This document shows, in pieces, positions 1 through 12,234 of a DNA stretch of 64,000 bases (within the stretch, counting starts at the first letter, position 1; each line of letters begins with the position of its first letter). A program made the translations under genes and the position numbers. The stretch is from Cucumis sativus (Eukaryota; Streptophyta; Magnoliopsida; Cucurbitales; Cucurbitaceae). Below the pieces are notes generated by a model. The model searched no databases. It had not been told where the DNA came from and saw only the letters and a list, made by a program, of their open reading frames with translations. The stretch is from the NCBI RefSeq assembly GCF_000004075.3, contig NC_026655.2:22491489-22555488 (forward strand), in the 5' to 3' direction.

Positions 1-1390
1 ACTTTAACACATTTGCTATAAACGTTGGTTAAATTATAAAATTTGACGAAATCTCAAAAAATATTAAAATAGATTTTTTTTCTTAGAACATACTAAAAAG
101 AATAATTAGCCCAGTAAAAAGAACTTCACACTAATAGATTTATCCAACTACAAATTGTCAAATATGACTTTTTACTTGATAATTAACTGTATATTAATTA
201 CAATAATAACTATTAAAATTGGTTAGGTCGGTGATCATAACTTTGCATTAATAGAAGGGTAAATTTAAATCTATTGTTTTAACTTGAATCTTTTGTTGGT
301 GAAAAATTGCTATAAAATTTGAATGAATGTGAGTATTTTCAACTTTTCTTAAATTCAAAGGTATTGTGAAACTTTTCAATAGTTCAATGTATATGTGAAA
401 CAACACTTTAACGATTTCTACAAAAAAAACAACTGCAACAGTATTTTTGAACTATATTTTTAAAAAATTTAAGAAATTTTAAATATATTTTTATTTTTGA
501 CACAAAATTGAAAGTTCAAGAAGATTTTGTATAACTTGTACTTATTATTTTATAACATATGAGAACTGATGAATCAAATATTTATATTAAGATTGATGGT
601 ACGCGATTTATTCAAATTGAAATATACTAAGGTTGCTTTTGAGTCTTACAAATCTTTTCAATCCTCAATCTTTGCATCAATAAAACTTTGTTGGAATCAT
701 TGAATCATATTTCATATTTTGTGAAAATTTAGAGAGAATTTATTTCCAACAGTTAGATATGCCACCGTGCATATGACTTGTTTTTTCAAAAAGATAAATA
801 GAGTTTTCCATACATTCTCCATAACACTAAAATTCTAAAATGATGTTAAAAAATATGATCACAAATTACTAAAAGAGTTCTGAATAGATGAAAAGAAAGG
901 GAAGAATACAACCTAAGAAATAAACAAAGATAAATATGCTAATCTGTGCTCAAACTTATATCCTCGAGATCAAATATCCAAATTCTTCTATCCTCCTTTC
1001 TAAACGAAAAAATGGAGAAAGTAGGATAGAAATGCCATCATGTACTATTACCTTGCTTGTTTCATATTTTACTATATAAGATTCAAACATTGGGTTCTAA
1101 TGAGGATAAGATATTTGCAATATCATTTTGTGGGTGAATCAAAAGAGCACGTCAAAACTTAGCCCAACTATGATATTGAACAACTTTCAGAATTGCAATG
1201 GGTCACAGCAAGTTAAATGTACATAAAAGTGGCTACCGAACCTCCTCTGCGACCCTGGAGGAAAGGAATTTCCGAGGGAAAAACAGAGCTTCCACGGCAG
1301 TATTTACAGTGTCTTTCCACTCATGGACTCTAAGACACAGACCGTCCTCCACATTGAGCACAAAACATGTCCACACATCATTCTGCCCAT
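1..1390. other. AT-rich flank and 3' region of the FLX-like gene
   Basis: No gene is supported here. The stretch is very AT-rich with short open frames only. The part nearest 1390 is probably the 3' untranslated region of the minus-strand FLX-like gene. An open frame of 114 codons at 1198-1542 on the plus strand lies antisense to the last FLX-like exon and shows no family resemblance. Confidence 0.5.
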
Positions 1391-4362
1391 TCATTGCATA
1401 TGCTGTGGTGGTGTTGGTTGTATGTTGTAAGGTGGTCCATGTGTCGGTGGTGCACGTGCATATTGCGAAACAATATCGATGCCAGATCCTCCTTGAACCT
1501 GAAACAGATCCTCATCCTATAACTATGGAGGTTCAGAGATGATAATTGTTGAGAACACATTGATTTGTCATATCTAATAGATATAAGGGAACACATACTA
1601 ACATGAGTACAACTTCGTAATTAAGACACCACTCCTTTTCTTTGAGGTTAGAGGTTAAAAACTTAAAACCCCTCTACGTTCATTCAACTCAAGCAAAATA
1701 AACCACACAAGAAACTCTCTTAAGCTAAAACCCCATGTTTTTATAGTCGGTTCAAGGGCTGTCATAATAGTTCTAACAAACAATTCCACCCATTTTAAGT
1801 TGCAAGCAACCAAGGGCATGTTGCCCTCCTATAAAAACACCTTCACAGTCACCTCTACAGAGTTTTTTTTTTGCAATTCTAATTTCCATTAAAGGAAGCA
1901 ATTTTGTTGCTTGGTTTTTGGTTTTGATCGTATAAAGATGTCCGGAAATGCTTTTAGCTTCAGTTACAATCCCTTCATTGTTTGATAAGTTGATAACCAA
2001 TTCTTTAGATGCTCAATCCTATTCTCTTAAAAGTACATGGCTGAAAGCATTCTGTAGCTACGTCAACGAATATTCCAAGGTGCTTTTGGCCTTTGGCATT
2101 AGTACTTTTATATCATTGTCAAACATGATACTTTTGAGTCAGGAGTATCTTTGGCATTCCAAACATAGCCTAAGTTATATTATGGTTACTTATAGTTGAT
2201 AGTTCAACTTCAGGTTCCAATGAGATCAAGGAAGTACCAGCGCTGCACTAAATTGTTGGGCCATGGAACTAATACAGTCATAGAGGATATACCTGATGCA
2301 TGCCATAAGGGTCTGGGGGATATGAGCTTCCACCATATCTTATGTCTGGATGGCCATAAGCTGCAGTATAACCGGAAACTGTATGAAAGTGATAAGAGTC
2401 AGTGGAAAAAACAGGATGATGGATAAGTTACCAAGGGCAAAAAGACAGGCTTACAAGGACTCGTTACAGCTGCTGCAGCCCTTGCTCTCTTCTCTGCATT
2501 GGCCAGTTCAGCACGCAATTTTTCAACTTCCTGAGACATGGAAACCATACCCTTTTCCATTGCCTCAGCCTGCTCAAGATTACTAGCGTGTGTTCTTTTC
2601 TCATATTCGATAGCAGCCCTGTTCAGATCAACAACAAATAGGCAGAGGTAATTTTCAAGCCTCAATTATACTTCTCAAATAAATAGGATACTGCATTGGA
2701 TTTCTTCTGCATAAAAGGAGTGATCCTACCAATTTTTTTGCCCACTCTGTTATATAATATCAAGTTGTTTTGTTTTGCAATCAACAAACAAGAAGAAACA
2801 TTGGAGTTAACTATAGAAAATGATGAAACTTCCACATGCCGACCTCAAAACAATCTGCTTACATTTCCTCCTCCTAACTTTTCTGATTCTATTATTCTTT
2901 TTATTCCAATGGTTTGAACAACTTCATCATATTGAATATAATATTTTTGCAAAGAGAATTGTGCCAACTCTATGACTAAACAAGCATATTGTTCGTCCAG
3001 TAAGATCATATAAGATCTAATATTAAAGATAACATAGTTTTGCACCAAGTGAACTGATACTAGGATTGTTTCCTTGAACAAGCATACTGCTTTTCCTTTT
3101 AGGATGAGATAGTTTTGATATACAATGTTTTTAGCTTGACAACCAATTTAATGTCTTTTCTATCCACTGTAATACTTTCTTGGCATGAAGGTATCTCGCT
3201 CCACCTCTCAACTTCGCCTAACCCAAACAAAGTATACTCCAAAATGGAATTCTTATCTCGTTGAGACTGACCTACTATGCCTATATCTCCGGGTGTTCAA
3301 TCACTGAATAAAAGAGACTACTTGTTCTTTAATAAAGGTGGCCGGCGTTTCTTTCCCAGGCTTGTGTCCACATCTCGTTTTCCAATCTTTCCAATTCCAT
3401 AACTGTTGAACCATGTCTTTCAAAAGTGGCCACTCATGTAAACATAAATTAAGAAAGGGCCTCGAAAGCGACCACTGTGATAGTAATGATATCAATAACA
3501 AGAACAGCTAGACCAAAAGAACAAACTTTAGAGTCTTTTAATGGTCAAACTTTCAAGTAGGTACTAATGTTCAAAAAATTGAAAGAAAAGGCTTAGCATT
3601 TGAACTGATAATTTGATATCCTCTTTGCAGCAAAAACATAAAGCTATAAAAGAATTAAGCTAACTCAGGAACAATAGATGGGAGAAACCTTCCCAGCCAG
3701 AGAAACTCAACATAAAACTTGAAAAGGCTATTTCGAACTATAGGGAAGAAAAAGATATTGAAAAACTAAAGAAAAACGTCCAAAGGAGCAATAAAAATTT
3801 ACCTTCCTCTTTGAATTTCATGGTGCATTCTATCAATTTCAGCTTTAATAGACGGCAATGGCTGTGACTCCGAAGAGGCTTTAGTAAGGTCGTCGCGAAT
3901 AGCTTGCAACTCGGAATTTAACTCTTTCTTGACGGCACTCAGCCTCTGTATATCCGCCCGTATTTGAACGAGCTCCGCCATCATAGCGTCCATCGCACGA
4001 ACCTCGGCGTCCATCTTCAGCGATTTCTCATAAACCTCCCTGACCTCAGCGTCTCTCTCGGCCTTGACTTTAGCCGCAGTGGCCGATAAGTGCCGGAGCT
4101 CTTGCTCAGCCGAGGCCAGCTCTTGCTTGAGCGCCACGTGAGTGGCAGCAAGGTGTTGGTTATCAGAGAGGAGAGTTTGAATCTCTCGGCGCTGGGCAGA
4201 TATCCGATCTTCGAGAAGGATTGCCTGGTGAGCCCTGGAAGAAGCGCCGACGGAAGATGAGTGAGAAAGACGATGATGGGATCGACGATCATCAGGCGGG
4301 CTTCGGCTCAACGGAACTTCGCGCCGTTTCAAGGCATTCGGCTGATGACTTCGTCCGGCCAT
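1391..4362 (-). CDS. FLL4: FLX-like 4 coiled-coil protein (FLOWERING LOCUS C EXPRESSOR-like)
   Basis: Four exons on the minus strand: 3803-4362, 2455-2618, 2293-2378 and 1391-1498, giving 305 aa. All junctions are GT-AG and phases close. The start at 4362 was chosen over an upstream in-frame ATG at 4404 because the family begins with M-(A/S)-G-R. Residues from about 47 to 240 form a long coiled coil, opening with [18 protein letters not shown] and including [20 protein letters not shown] and [19 protein letters not shown]. The C-terminus is rich in Gly, Tyr and Pro. FLX proteins in Arabidopsis act with FRIGIDA to promote FLC expression and flowering repression; FLX-like 4 is the closest match I recall, from the VREVYxxxLxMxAE block. 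Cucurbits may lack the same FLC pathway, so the role here is inferred. The last intron (about 0.8 kb) places a 36-codon final exon far from the rest. Confidence 0.85.
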
Positions 4363-4659
4363 GCCTGTGGATAGAGCGTTCTTCCACCTTCGATTGGAGG
4401 TCAAAACGATTTGAAAAATCGAGTTTTCTCGACAGCAGTTTTCGTTTCGGTTCCTTATTTGGAAGGGTTCCGTCCGCTCGTCGTTTCGTTGGCCGGCTAC
4501 CGGATTTCTAACGGCGGCGAGATTGTTTACTAATGGGCTTTAATTTTAGGCCCATTTTGATTATACAGTTATTAGCCCAACTTAAATATGAAGCCTTTAT
4601 TAAGTAAATAGACTGAATTTGTTTGATCTTTTACCGTATTTTTTTTTTTGTTATATTTG

Positions 4660-4930
4660 CAAATTACTTTTGGTTATATTTGTAAATTTTTGTTGGTTAT
4701 ATTTGTATTTACAGTTTTTTAAAATGTTACTATATTTTAGCCGTTATCCTTTTCGAAATAATAATTAAGTATATAATAACTTTTAAAAAATTATAAATAC
4801 AATAAAGTAAATTTCTATCGTAGATGGATTCTTATGATTTACAATAATAAATCAATATTTGCACATAGTCTATCATTGACAAATTGTGTTATATTTACGT
4901 TTATTTTAAAATATCGTTATCTATTTCATT
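4660..4930. repeat. Degenerate copy or copies of the 55.3/57.5 kb MITE family
   Basis: The segment contains the same terminal wording as the better MITE copies at 55.3 and 57.5 kb: a run with TTATATTTGCAAAT, then AATAATTAAGTATATAATAAC followed by TTTTAAAAAATTATAAATAC, and a central CTATCATTGACAAATT. Two partial copies seem to abut near 4740. Divergence is high and ends are not certain. Confidence 0.4.
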
Positions 4931-7900
4931 TTTTTAAATATTATACTTATAACTATTCCAATTAAATTTGACTAATTTAGGTAAGTTGTAATTTAGAACT
5001 AATAATTAAGTTTGTAGCAACCTTCTTTTCAAAATTTCTTATTAGTCATAGGAAGATTTTGAAAAACTAGAATCTAAATTTTGTTATATTCTTACTTTTT
5101 TTCATTATGTTATATCTATAAATACTTTTAACATAATTAATTTAATTGGTATGTGACTTTGATTATGTAAAGAAAATACATCCTATTAAAAACTTAACGA
5201 TTCTATTATAATATTATTTATAATCATAAAAAATTTCTATTTAAAATATGTATAGAGAAAAAACAGTTTTATATTTATTATAATCGTACACTTATTGATG
5301 TCTCTACATGATATTTTGAGATTCTTAATTATTTCATCTTCAAATCTATGGACATTAACTATGTTCACTTTTTTTTTTTCGTTTCAACATTATTATGATA
5401 TATATTGTGTATATTATCTAGTGAAAGTAATCAAAATACTAGCTTATTAATCAACTCTTACATATCAATATTTTTCCGACAAATAACTCTCGGACCAAAT
5501 TTGAGCCCTAATTAGTTTCCCCTTTCCAAAAATTAGAAAGTTTTGTGACAATAATAAAAAACATGTAAATGTTTATCTCATACATTAATCATTACTATAT
5601 AATTGTCGATAATCTTGTTTACTTAGAAAAATTTCAAAACAAGAGAAGTCTATATATATATATTCAATTAACAAATTTATACCAAATTGAGGTGCTTCAT
5701 CCATTCGTAAACAAACTAAATTTAATAAGTTCTTTATGTTTAATTCCCAAGGCTATATACAAATTACACACATGTATTAGATCCAAACGTATACTCAGCC
5801 TCAATTTGAAAGATCCTTATAATAGTATAATATCCTATAGCTTTACGAGTTATACCAAATTGTATAAACAACATAGTTATAGTATTACCAATTCTTTTAA
5901 ATTATCGTTATTGTGAATGTGAGTATACATAGATTTAATTGACATAAATGATAAATTGTGGATCCAGAAGTCAAATTTTTAATACTATGATCACCTTACA
6001 TGTTAAATTTAAAAAAGGTTTTACTTCCAACCAGCTAAAATATTATGAAATATTTGATATGGGAGATCATAAAATGGATATTTATTTTGTAATAGAAGAA
6101 CAAAAAAGTGTATAGAGAGTCTAAGGACTCTAAGTTTATAACAAAAATCTTGGATTACACCATAAAGATGTTTTTATGAACACTCAACCGGCCGTAAATT
6201 TCACAAAATACACAAAAAAATATAGTCTATGTGAGACTGACGACTTCAGAAATACCAAAATGCTTTAGATCAAAAGTAGAAGGGAACGCAGCCATTGACC
6301 TCTAAACACCACCTTTGTGTCTATATACAAAGGTTGCAGTTTTTTAGATTGAACAAAATATCGATATAGTTTTCCTTTCTTTGTAGTGGTGGGAGGGAGG
6401 CTGGAAATTATAAAAGTCGTCAGTATGTAGGCAGTGTTGTATTATTGTTAGCTGTCTGATGATGACAATGGAGCGTTTAGGCCCGTGTATATATCTACAA
6501 CATCTACCCTATGGAAGCCCTGGAAGATCGAGAAACTATCAAGTCATCGTCCAATAATCATAAATACTATATATAGAATGCATAATTAAAGTGAGAGCTT
6601 TGAAGTAGCCAAGTACACTTATAGCTAAGCTGGCAGCTGTTGTGGAGATGTTAAGTAGTCCAGTTTGCCACAGACTTGGGTGCAGAGATATTGAACAGTT
6701 GAAGTTTGTTAAATGAAAAAGAGATATTTGATACATATATAGGTGTATACATTCAATTAAGTAAAATCGATAATATCATATTAATTTAACAATAATATAT
6801 TATATATTATACTGTGAATGTTTTGTAATTTTATGCATACTAATATGTTATCAATTAGCTTGTAGAGAGACTCATATCCCAATATACAAAATGGATGAAT
6901 GTGACACCAAAGTTATTTTTCCTCACTATATATACTGAGACGATCGACTTGATCACCACTGTCTTTGAATTGGCAAGGAATAGAGCACTGGGCCGGATCA
7001 AGTCTCATTGGGGTTTAACAAATGAAGGATATACCCTACTCTTTGGTCTACACAAATGAAACATTTTGATGCGCATGTAGTTGTAATCTCAGTGGTTAAA
7101 AGATAATTTCAACCCCCTAGATCAGAAATTTTCAAGAATCAATTTTTAGACAGCATGTTCATGCAAGTTAATTACATATACTCAAAATGGAGATTATTGA
7201 GCTATACACCAACCCTCATTATTATTCTTCAATAATAATATCAGTATGTATCTGCATATATTTATCATTTAATTAATGTTACAAGGAAGTAAAACTTTTT
7301 CTAATAAAAATTGAAAGAAAGTTGATGCATCAGTAGAGGAATCTGAATGAAAACAAAAGCTTAGCAACAAAAAGTATAAGAAAGCTAGCAAAGATTAATT
7401 TTCCTTTCATTATATTTGGTTGATTAACAATATATTTGCACATGTACTGTTTGCTCATCTCTGTCAACACCAAAAGGCCAAAGTGAAATTAAAAATATAT
7501 ATACATATCGGATGCATCCACTGCTTTTTCTAGTAAAAACCAACTGCTCAAGAAACATCCCAAACAAAACAATATACCTCAACTCCAACAATGTACTTCA
7601 TACCCATAAACGTGAAAAAAAAACCCTATTCATTCTCTTTCTAATAGGGACCACATTATTCAAGAATAATCGCGATTCCATCAACGTTTTCTTAGGTATG
7701 TAACACGACACCGGTAGTCTAAGTTCAAAATAGACAATATCATAAAGGTTAAAAGTGAAGATGATACATACTTCGTATGGACAAATATCAATTTATTTAG
7801 CTAAACTTTGGGATTGCGTATTTCAATTTAAACCCTTGATTATGTTTTATTTGGAAAAACATTGCGTGAGATTTGTGATTTTAGTTAAACCTCTAAACTT

Positions 7901-8479
7901 CTATGTCAAATCTACACGTGTAAGAGTAGATGCATTATATCGATAATTTTTAAATATAATAATAATTTAAATTGATATAATCGAAAGTTTGGAAATAGGC
8001 GGACATAAATTAAAATTTTCCTATTTTTAGTGCAAAATACTCTTGGACTCTACTGTATTGTCCAGAATAGATTCTATATGAACACACACACCCCATTTCT
8101 CTATCACAAACCCTTTTTGTACATTTTACTTATATTTGTGTACAATGATTTTAAGGATGTTTGATTGGTATTTGCAACCACATGTGAATCTCTAATGTTA
8201 TAATCCCTTGCTCAACTGATACTACTTTGAAAATTAATTAAACAATTTTATTATCATATGGAACCCCAAAAGGCATATAATTATATTTCCAAGTTTGGAT
8301 TAATTGACTAAGGAGAAACAATGGGATATTTGGAGAAAGAAATTTAGATAAGAGAGGTCAGAAGCTAAATGGGTTGTTCAGTTGTTGTACTATTTCTTCA
8401 TTTGGTAATCATTGAAAGAAGTAACACCAAAACCACTTCATAAGAATCCATCTTTATCTTGTTAAAATTATAATTACTT

Positions 8480-8504
8480 TCTCTCTCTCTCTCTCTCTCT
8501 CTCT
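8480..8504. repeat. (CT)n microsatellite / pyrimidine patch
   Basis: About twelve CT units lie some 35 bp upstream of the TATA-like box of the EPFL gene. CT-rich (Y-patch) tracts are common near plant core promoters; a promoter role here is inferred from position only. Confidence 0.75.
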
Positions 8505-8538
8505 GCATCCACATATCTCAAAACCATTATTAATTCCC

Positions 8539-8545
8539 TATAAAA
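8539..8545 (+). promoter_or_regulatory. TATA-box candidate of the EPFL gene
   Basis: TATAAAA in the context CCCTATAAAAAACAG sits 128-134 bp upstream of the EPFL start codon at 8673. A start site about 30 bp downstream would give a leader of roughly 100 nt. The call rests on motif and position. Confidence 0.5.
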
Positions 8546-8672
8546 AACAGAGAAATACATATCCAAAGTTTGTGAATCATATTTATTTCATCATTGTTTT
8601 AACTTGTTCAAGTAAATCTATATATATTTATAATTTTTTTTGAATATTTCTGCAAATTTTCCTCTGCTGTGA

Positions 8673-9890
8673 ATGGAGTTTAATAGAAGCAGAGTAGTCA
8701 TTGAGAACAAAACCAACCCTAAACCCATCTTGATCTTGATCTTGATCTTCATCTCCTTCTTCTTCTTCTTGTTTTTAATGGTATTCATATTGTCATCATT
8801 CTGTAGCAGCATCATGAGTTCATATAATGGGGATTCAGGTGAGATATCATGATCATAAAGAGAGTTAAATTTTAGCTGGAAAGCTTGATGTACATATATA
8901 TGTATTTCTTTCTGTGATATCCTGATGGATGTGTGCTGATGTTATGTTCTTCAGATAACACTAGGAGCTGCTCATTTGGTAAATCTGTCCAGGTAATTAA
9001 TTAAATTTATTTTGACTTTGTTCATGTGTATATGGGGTGATAGTTATTTATTCAGTGTAGATAACTATTGGTAGTTAGAAAATGGGTTAAGTACAGAGTA
9101 GATAGCTAGTCAGCTGGATTCATACATTATATACAGTCATATATAATCTATCACATCTCTTCTAAACAAACACATCCATCCATCAATTCCATCATAATCT
9201 ATCATAAGCTGGCACTGAGATACTGACCCATTATTTGGATGCATCACATAGGTACCTTCACTCTCTCTTTTTAAAATCTAATCTAAGCATTCAATCACAA
9301 CGTGATCAATTTTGTTTTCTTAACATTTTTCTCTTCAAGATTTAAAAGGGTTATTGCATGAAGAATTTGTGGTGAGAAATGTACCAAGCACATTATCTCT
9401 CTTCCAAAATATCTAGATTGGACTATACTTAATAATCTATTTACACACATAAAAAATAGTGAGTTATATTTTTTAAACTTTGAAAGATGTCTCCCTCACT
9501 CTATATATTATAGGTTTTTCTTTGCTATATCACCAAAGATTCGAACACTAGCACATACATATATAATTGACTTGGGTGCATTAATGCATACAAGAGTGAG
9601 TTTGTTAAGGCCGAAGTTGGTTAAGTTTTGTAGTGGTTTAATATTGACATTTTCAGTACTCCATAATCGCAAATTGTGAAGATGATCATCATCAAGATCA
9701 GTTCATGAGATTGCCGAGAAGAGGACTGGGTGGGCCGGGATCATCGCCGCCACGTTGCGCCTCAAAGTGCGGCAAGTGCACGCCCTGCACTGCGGTCCAT
9801 GTGCCGGTGCCGCCGGGAACTCCGGTGACGGCCGAGTACTACCCGGAAGCATGGAGATGCAAATGTGGGAACAAGCTTTACATGCCGTGA
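8673..9890 (+). CDS. EPFL6: EPIDERMAL PATTERNING FACTOR-like secreted peptide, EPFL4/5/6 subgroup
   Basis: Three exons: 8673-8838, 8955-8992 and 9657-9890, giving a 145-aa precursor. The N-terminus has a short basic stretch and then a long hydrophobic run (about residues 18-45), read as a signal peptide. The C-terminal mature domain starts near GLGGPGSSPPRC and ends YYPEAWRCKCGNKLYMP. Six cysteines follow the family pattern: C-A-S-K-C-G-K-C-T-P-C near the start and C-K-C near the end. Such peptides bind ERECTA-family receptor kinases and the TMM co-receptor and control stomatal patterning and stem growth. The subgroup call is firm from the C-terminal motif; choosing EPFL6 (CHALLAH) over EPFL4/5 rests on gene order next to SLX1, which I recall from Arabidopsis chromosome 2. 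The exon-3 acceptor at 9656 is in phase but the linker it encodes is poorly conserved. Confidence 0.85.
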
Positions 9891-11130
9891 TCAACAACCA
9901 TGAATTTACCGATGGGTACTACTGCCGCTACTGGTGGTGTATGTAATTAAGTTGGGTATGGTATGTGCAAATTACCGCTAACTATTTTCATCTCTGTTTT
10001 GTAAAAATAATATATAGATTTATAGCTAATTCTATATATATGTGTGTGTGTTTGTAATTATATTAATATGTAAAAGAGCTATGTGTGTGTTTAATTAACT
10101 ATGGTGATTATTATATATATTATGTGTCAATTTTTAGATCATGATTAATATAACTACAAACACATATCATATATAGAATCACACAAGCTTTTAAATTCGT
10201 CATTCCACTATCCACTTTGATATCAAAAGTTTTATTTGTTTTTTTTACATTTAATTTACAAATTTAGCAATAATTTATTGAAATTTGTAAATATAGGAAA
10301 CAAATAAATAAAAATCAATTGATATAATTTATTGAATATGATTTATATTTGACTATAAGTCACACAATTGCTATACCAAATTTACTCATCAAGTGTGACT
10401 GTGCATTTATAATTTATTTATAGACTTGATTTGAACCATAATTAGTTTTTTATGGTACACTTGAATTGAATTATAATTCAAATTTTAATAATGTTGTACA
10501 TAAAATTGTATTTTAAAATAGTGTCCATATAGTAATGATATATTTGAACGAATGCATTTTTTAAAAAAGTGTAGATGTGCTAATAATAAATCAATGTTAT
10601 TCTTGAAATGAATTTTAAATTATAATGAGACACTAATAATACACCGACGTAGTATTTGAAATTTTATTTTAAGATATATGATTGTTGATATGTGATGGTT
10701 GATGTTATACCTTGAAATTAATTTTGATTGATGCAATAATAATGCCATATTTTACATAAAATTTGAATATATACTAGTGCTAACAAAATAATTGGTACCT
10801 ACCCTAACAATTTGCTTGAAATTGTGTTTTAAATTAGTGTTGATATATTATTAGTGATACACTTGAGTGGCATGTTTAATGAGTATTGATGTTCATATAT
10901 TAATGATACTCATAATTTTAATAAATTTTGGAAACAATGTTAATAAATTGTATGATACACCAATTGAGTTGGGTTGGGTGAGGTGAAAAAAGCAACCAAG
11001 CCTTGGTTTGATATGATATGGCATGGCATTGGCATTGGCATGGAATTTTCTAACTATTTAATATTTCCCTTCACTTCCACTCCATTTGGAGATTAAGAAC
11101 CTAAAGGAAGGAAGAAAGGCCCCATAGAAA
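9891..11130. other. AT-rich spacer
   Basis: No gene is supported. Contains the 3' flank of the EPFL gene, short TG and TA runs near 10.03-10.12 kb, and AT-rich sequence with several similar phrases about TGAT and TTTGAA. Nothing coding was seen on either strand. Confidence 0.5.
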
Positions 11131-11499
11131 ATGTGTCCGCTGAGATTGATTCTCATATTTCTCTCAGCGACTCTTGCAGGCTTCGTCCTTATCCGTAACC
11201 TCAAATCTCCCTCTCAAGATTTCCACGCCGATGACCATACTTTCGATTCCAATTCCTCTTCATCCCCCAACTCCAACAAGGTCCTTCTTTCTCTCTCTTC
11301 TAATACAATTCTTTTTTAATTTCTTCCATTTCTATATCAAATCTTTCTTTCATTAATTGGTGTGTACGTACGTGCTGTATATATATATATGTTTGAACAG
11401 ATCTCATCGGGGTTCTGGACGGTGGTAGATATGGCTTCCGGTCGCTACTTATGGAGGCATTTGTTTTCGTCGTCGTCGTCGGAGAAGGCTTCCGATTGA
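11131..11499 (+). CDS. Small single-pass membrane protein, plant-specific, annotated elsewhere as methyltransferase-related
   Basis: Two exons, 11131-11280 and 11401-11499, give 82 aa. Residues 3-22 (PLRLILIFLSATLAGFVLIR) form a hydrophobic N-terminal anchor or signal. A serine- and asparagine-rich linker follows, then a conserved block GFWTVVDMASGRYLWRHL and a serine-rich tail. I recognise the MCPLRLILIFLSATLAGF start and the DMASGRYLWR block from a small conserved land-plant family often labelled methyltransferase-related; no methyltransferase motif is visible, so that label is not supported by the sequence. The donor is GTCCTT, which is weak, but reading through meets a stop after a few codons and the conserved second block lies in the joined frame. 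Function unknown. Confidence 0.75.
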
Positions 11500-11530
11500 T
11501 GGATATGATGAATTGTGTTTGGGAGAGGGG

Positions 11531-11556
11531 TTAGGGGTTAGGGGTTAAGGGTTTTG
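11531..11556. repeat. Short telomere-like repeat (TTAGGGG variants)
   Basis: Just after the stop of the 82-aa gene the plus strand reads GGGGTTAGGGGTTAGGGGTT followed by AAGGGTTTT. The unit is close to the plant telomere repeat TTTAGGG. It is too short to be an interstitial telomere remnant with certainty and probably lies in a 3' untranslated region. Confidence 0.5.
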
Positions 11557-12216
11557 TTTGGATTAATTGTATCTTCTCCTTGTATATCTTCATTGTTCCG
11601 ATCCCTTTAATTTCCACCCCTCTTCTTCCCTTCCTATCCAATTACTATATGTATTCAAACTGTTCACAAATGCTTGATCGCTATTGCTTACGATTCCAAT
11701 TGGGATTTTCTTAAGAAACAGATCAAACTGAGGGTTTTGAAGATACAATAGACACGATGAATGAATCAATCAATCCAATTATTGAATTCCTGCAAGTGCC
11801 GAGATCAGGCTTCGTAATTAAATTAAATTAAATTAAAGTTAAATTTAATTTGGGTTTAGGGTAACCTAAAGTTGAGAAAAGTCTTCTGATGTTGCGGTGA
11901 AATCGAGACTTGTGTATGCGTTTGCTATTATTATTATTATTTAATTGAAAAACAACTGAAGAAGTGAAGTTTATTTATTATGCCATTCTGACGTGTCCAT
12001 ATGCCCTAAGTCCAATTTTTATAATTTAAATTATTATTTCATTGGGAATACAAAAAAAATAAAAAAATCTCTTGTGTTGAATTAGGGCAAAACGGTAAAT
12101 TCACGAACCCAACTCAATTTTGCTGTAATGAAGTGATTTCAAAATCCAAAAATACCATATTTTTTACCAACGGCCGAATTGTATTTTTGAGTAAAATTTT
12201 CATCTTCTACGGAGGC
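11557..12216. other. Spacer and presumed SLX1 promoter
   Basis: AT-rich sequence with a short (TTAAA)n-type run near 11.82-11.85 kb. No coding exon seen. The part nearest 12.2 kb is presumably promoter and 5' leader of the SLX1 gene. Confidence 0.45.
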
Positions 12217-12234
12217 AGAGAGAGAGAGAGAGAG
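12217..12234 (+). repeat. (AG)9 run immediately before the SLX1 start codon
   Basis: Nine AG units run straight into the ATG at 12235. The tract is 5' leader sequence if the start call is right. GA runs in leaders are common in plants. Confidence 0.7.

Larger units (their letters stand above)
4363..8538. other. Gene-free AT-rich spacer
   Basis: Spacer between the divergent FLX-like and EPFL genes. I see no coding exon. It holds a degenerate MITE relative near 4.66-4.93 kb, long AT-rich stretches, and a more complex segment at about 6.23-7.06 kb that contains a possible RNA stem but no recognisable protein. Open frames of 60-115 codons here (for example 5569-5916) are AT-rich chance frames without family resemblance. 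Confidence 0.55.

Noticed and set aside
5569-5916. 115-codon frame in the spacer
   Set aside because: Composition (Ile, Tyr, Leu, Ser) is what AT-rich DNA gives by chance; no domain or splice context.
6230-7060. Possible miRNA precursor
   Set aside because: None of the conserved plant miRNA sequences I know occurs, and the stem found is only nine pairs with a wide loop.
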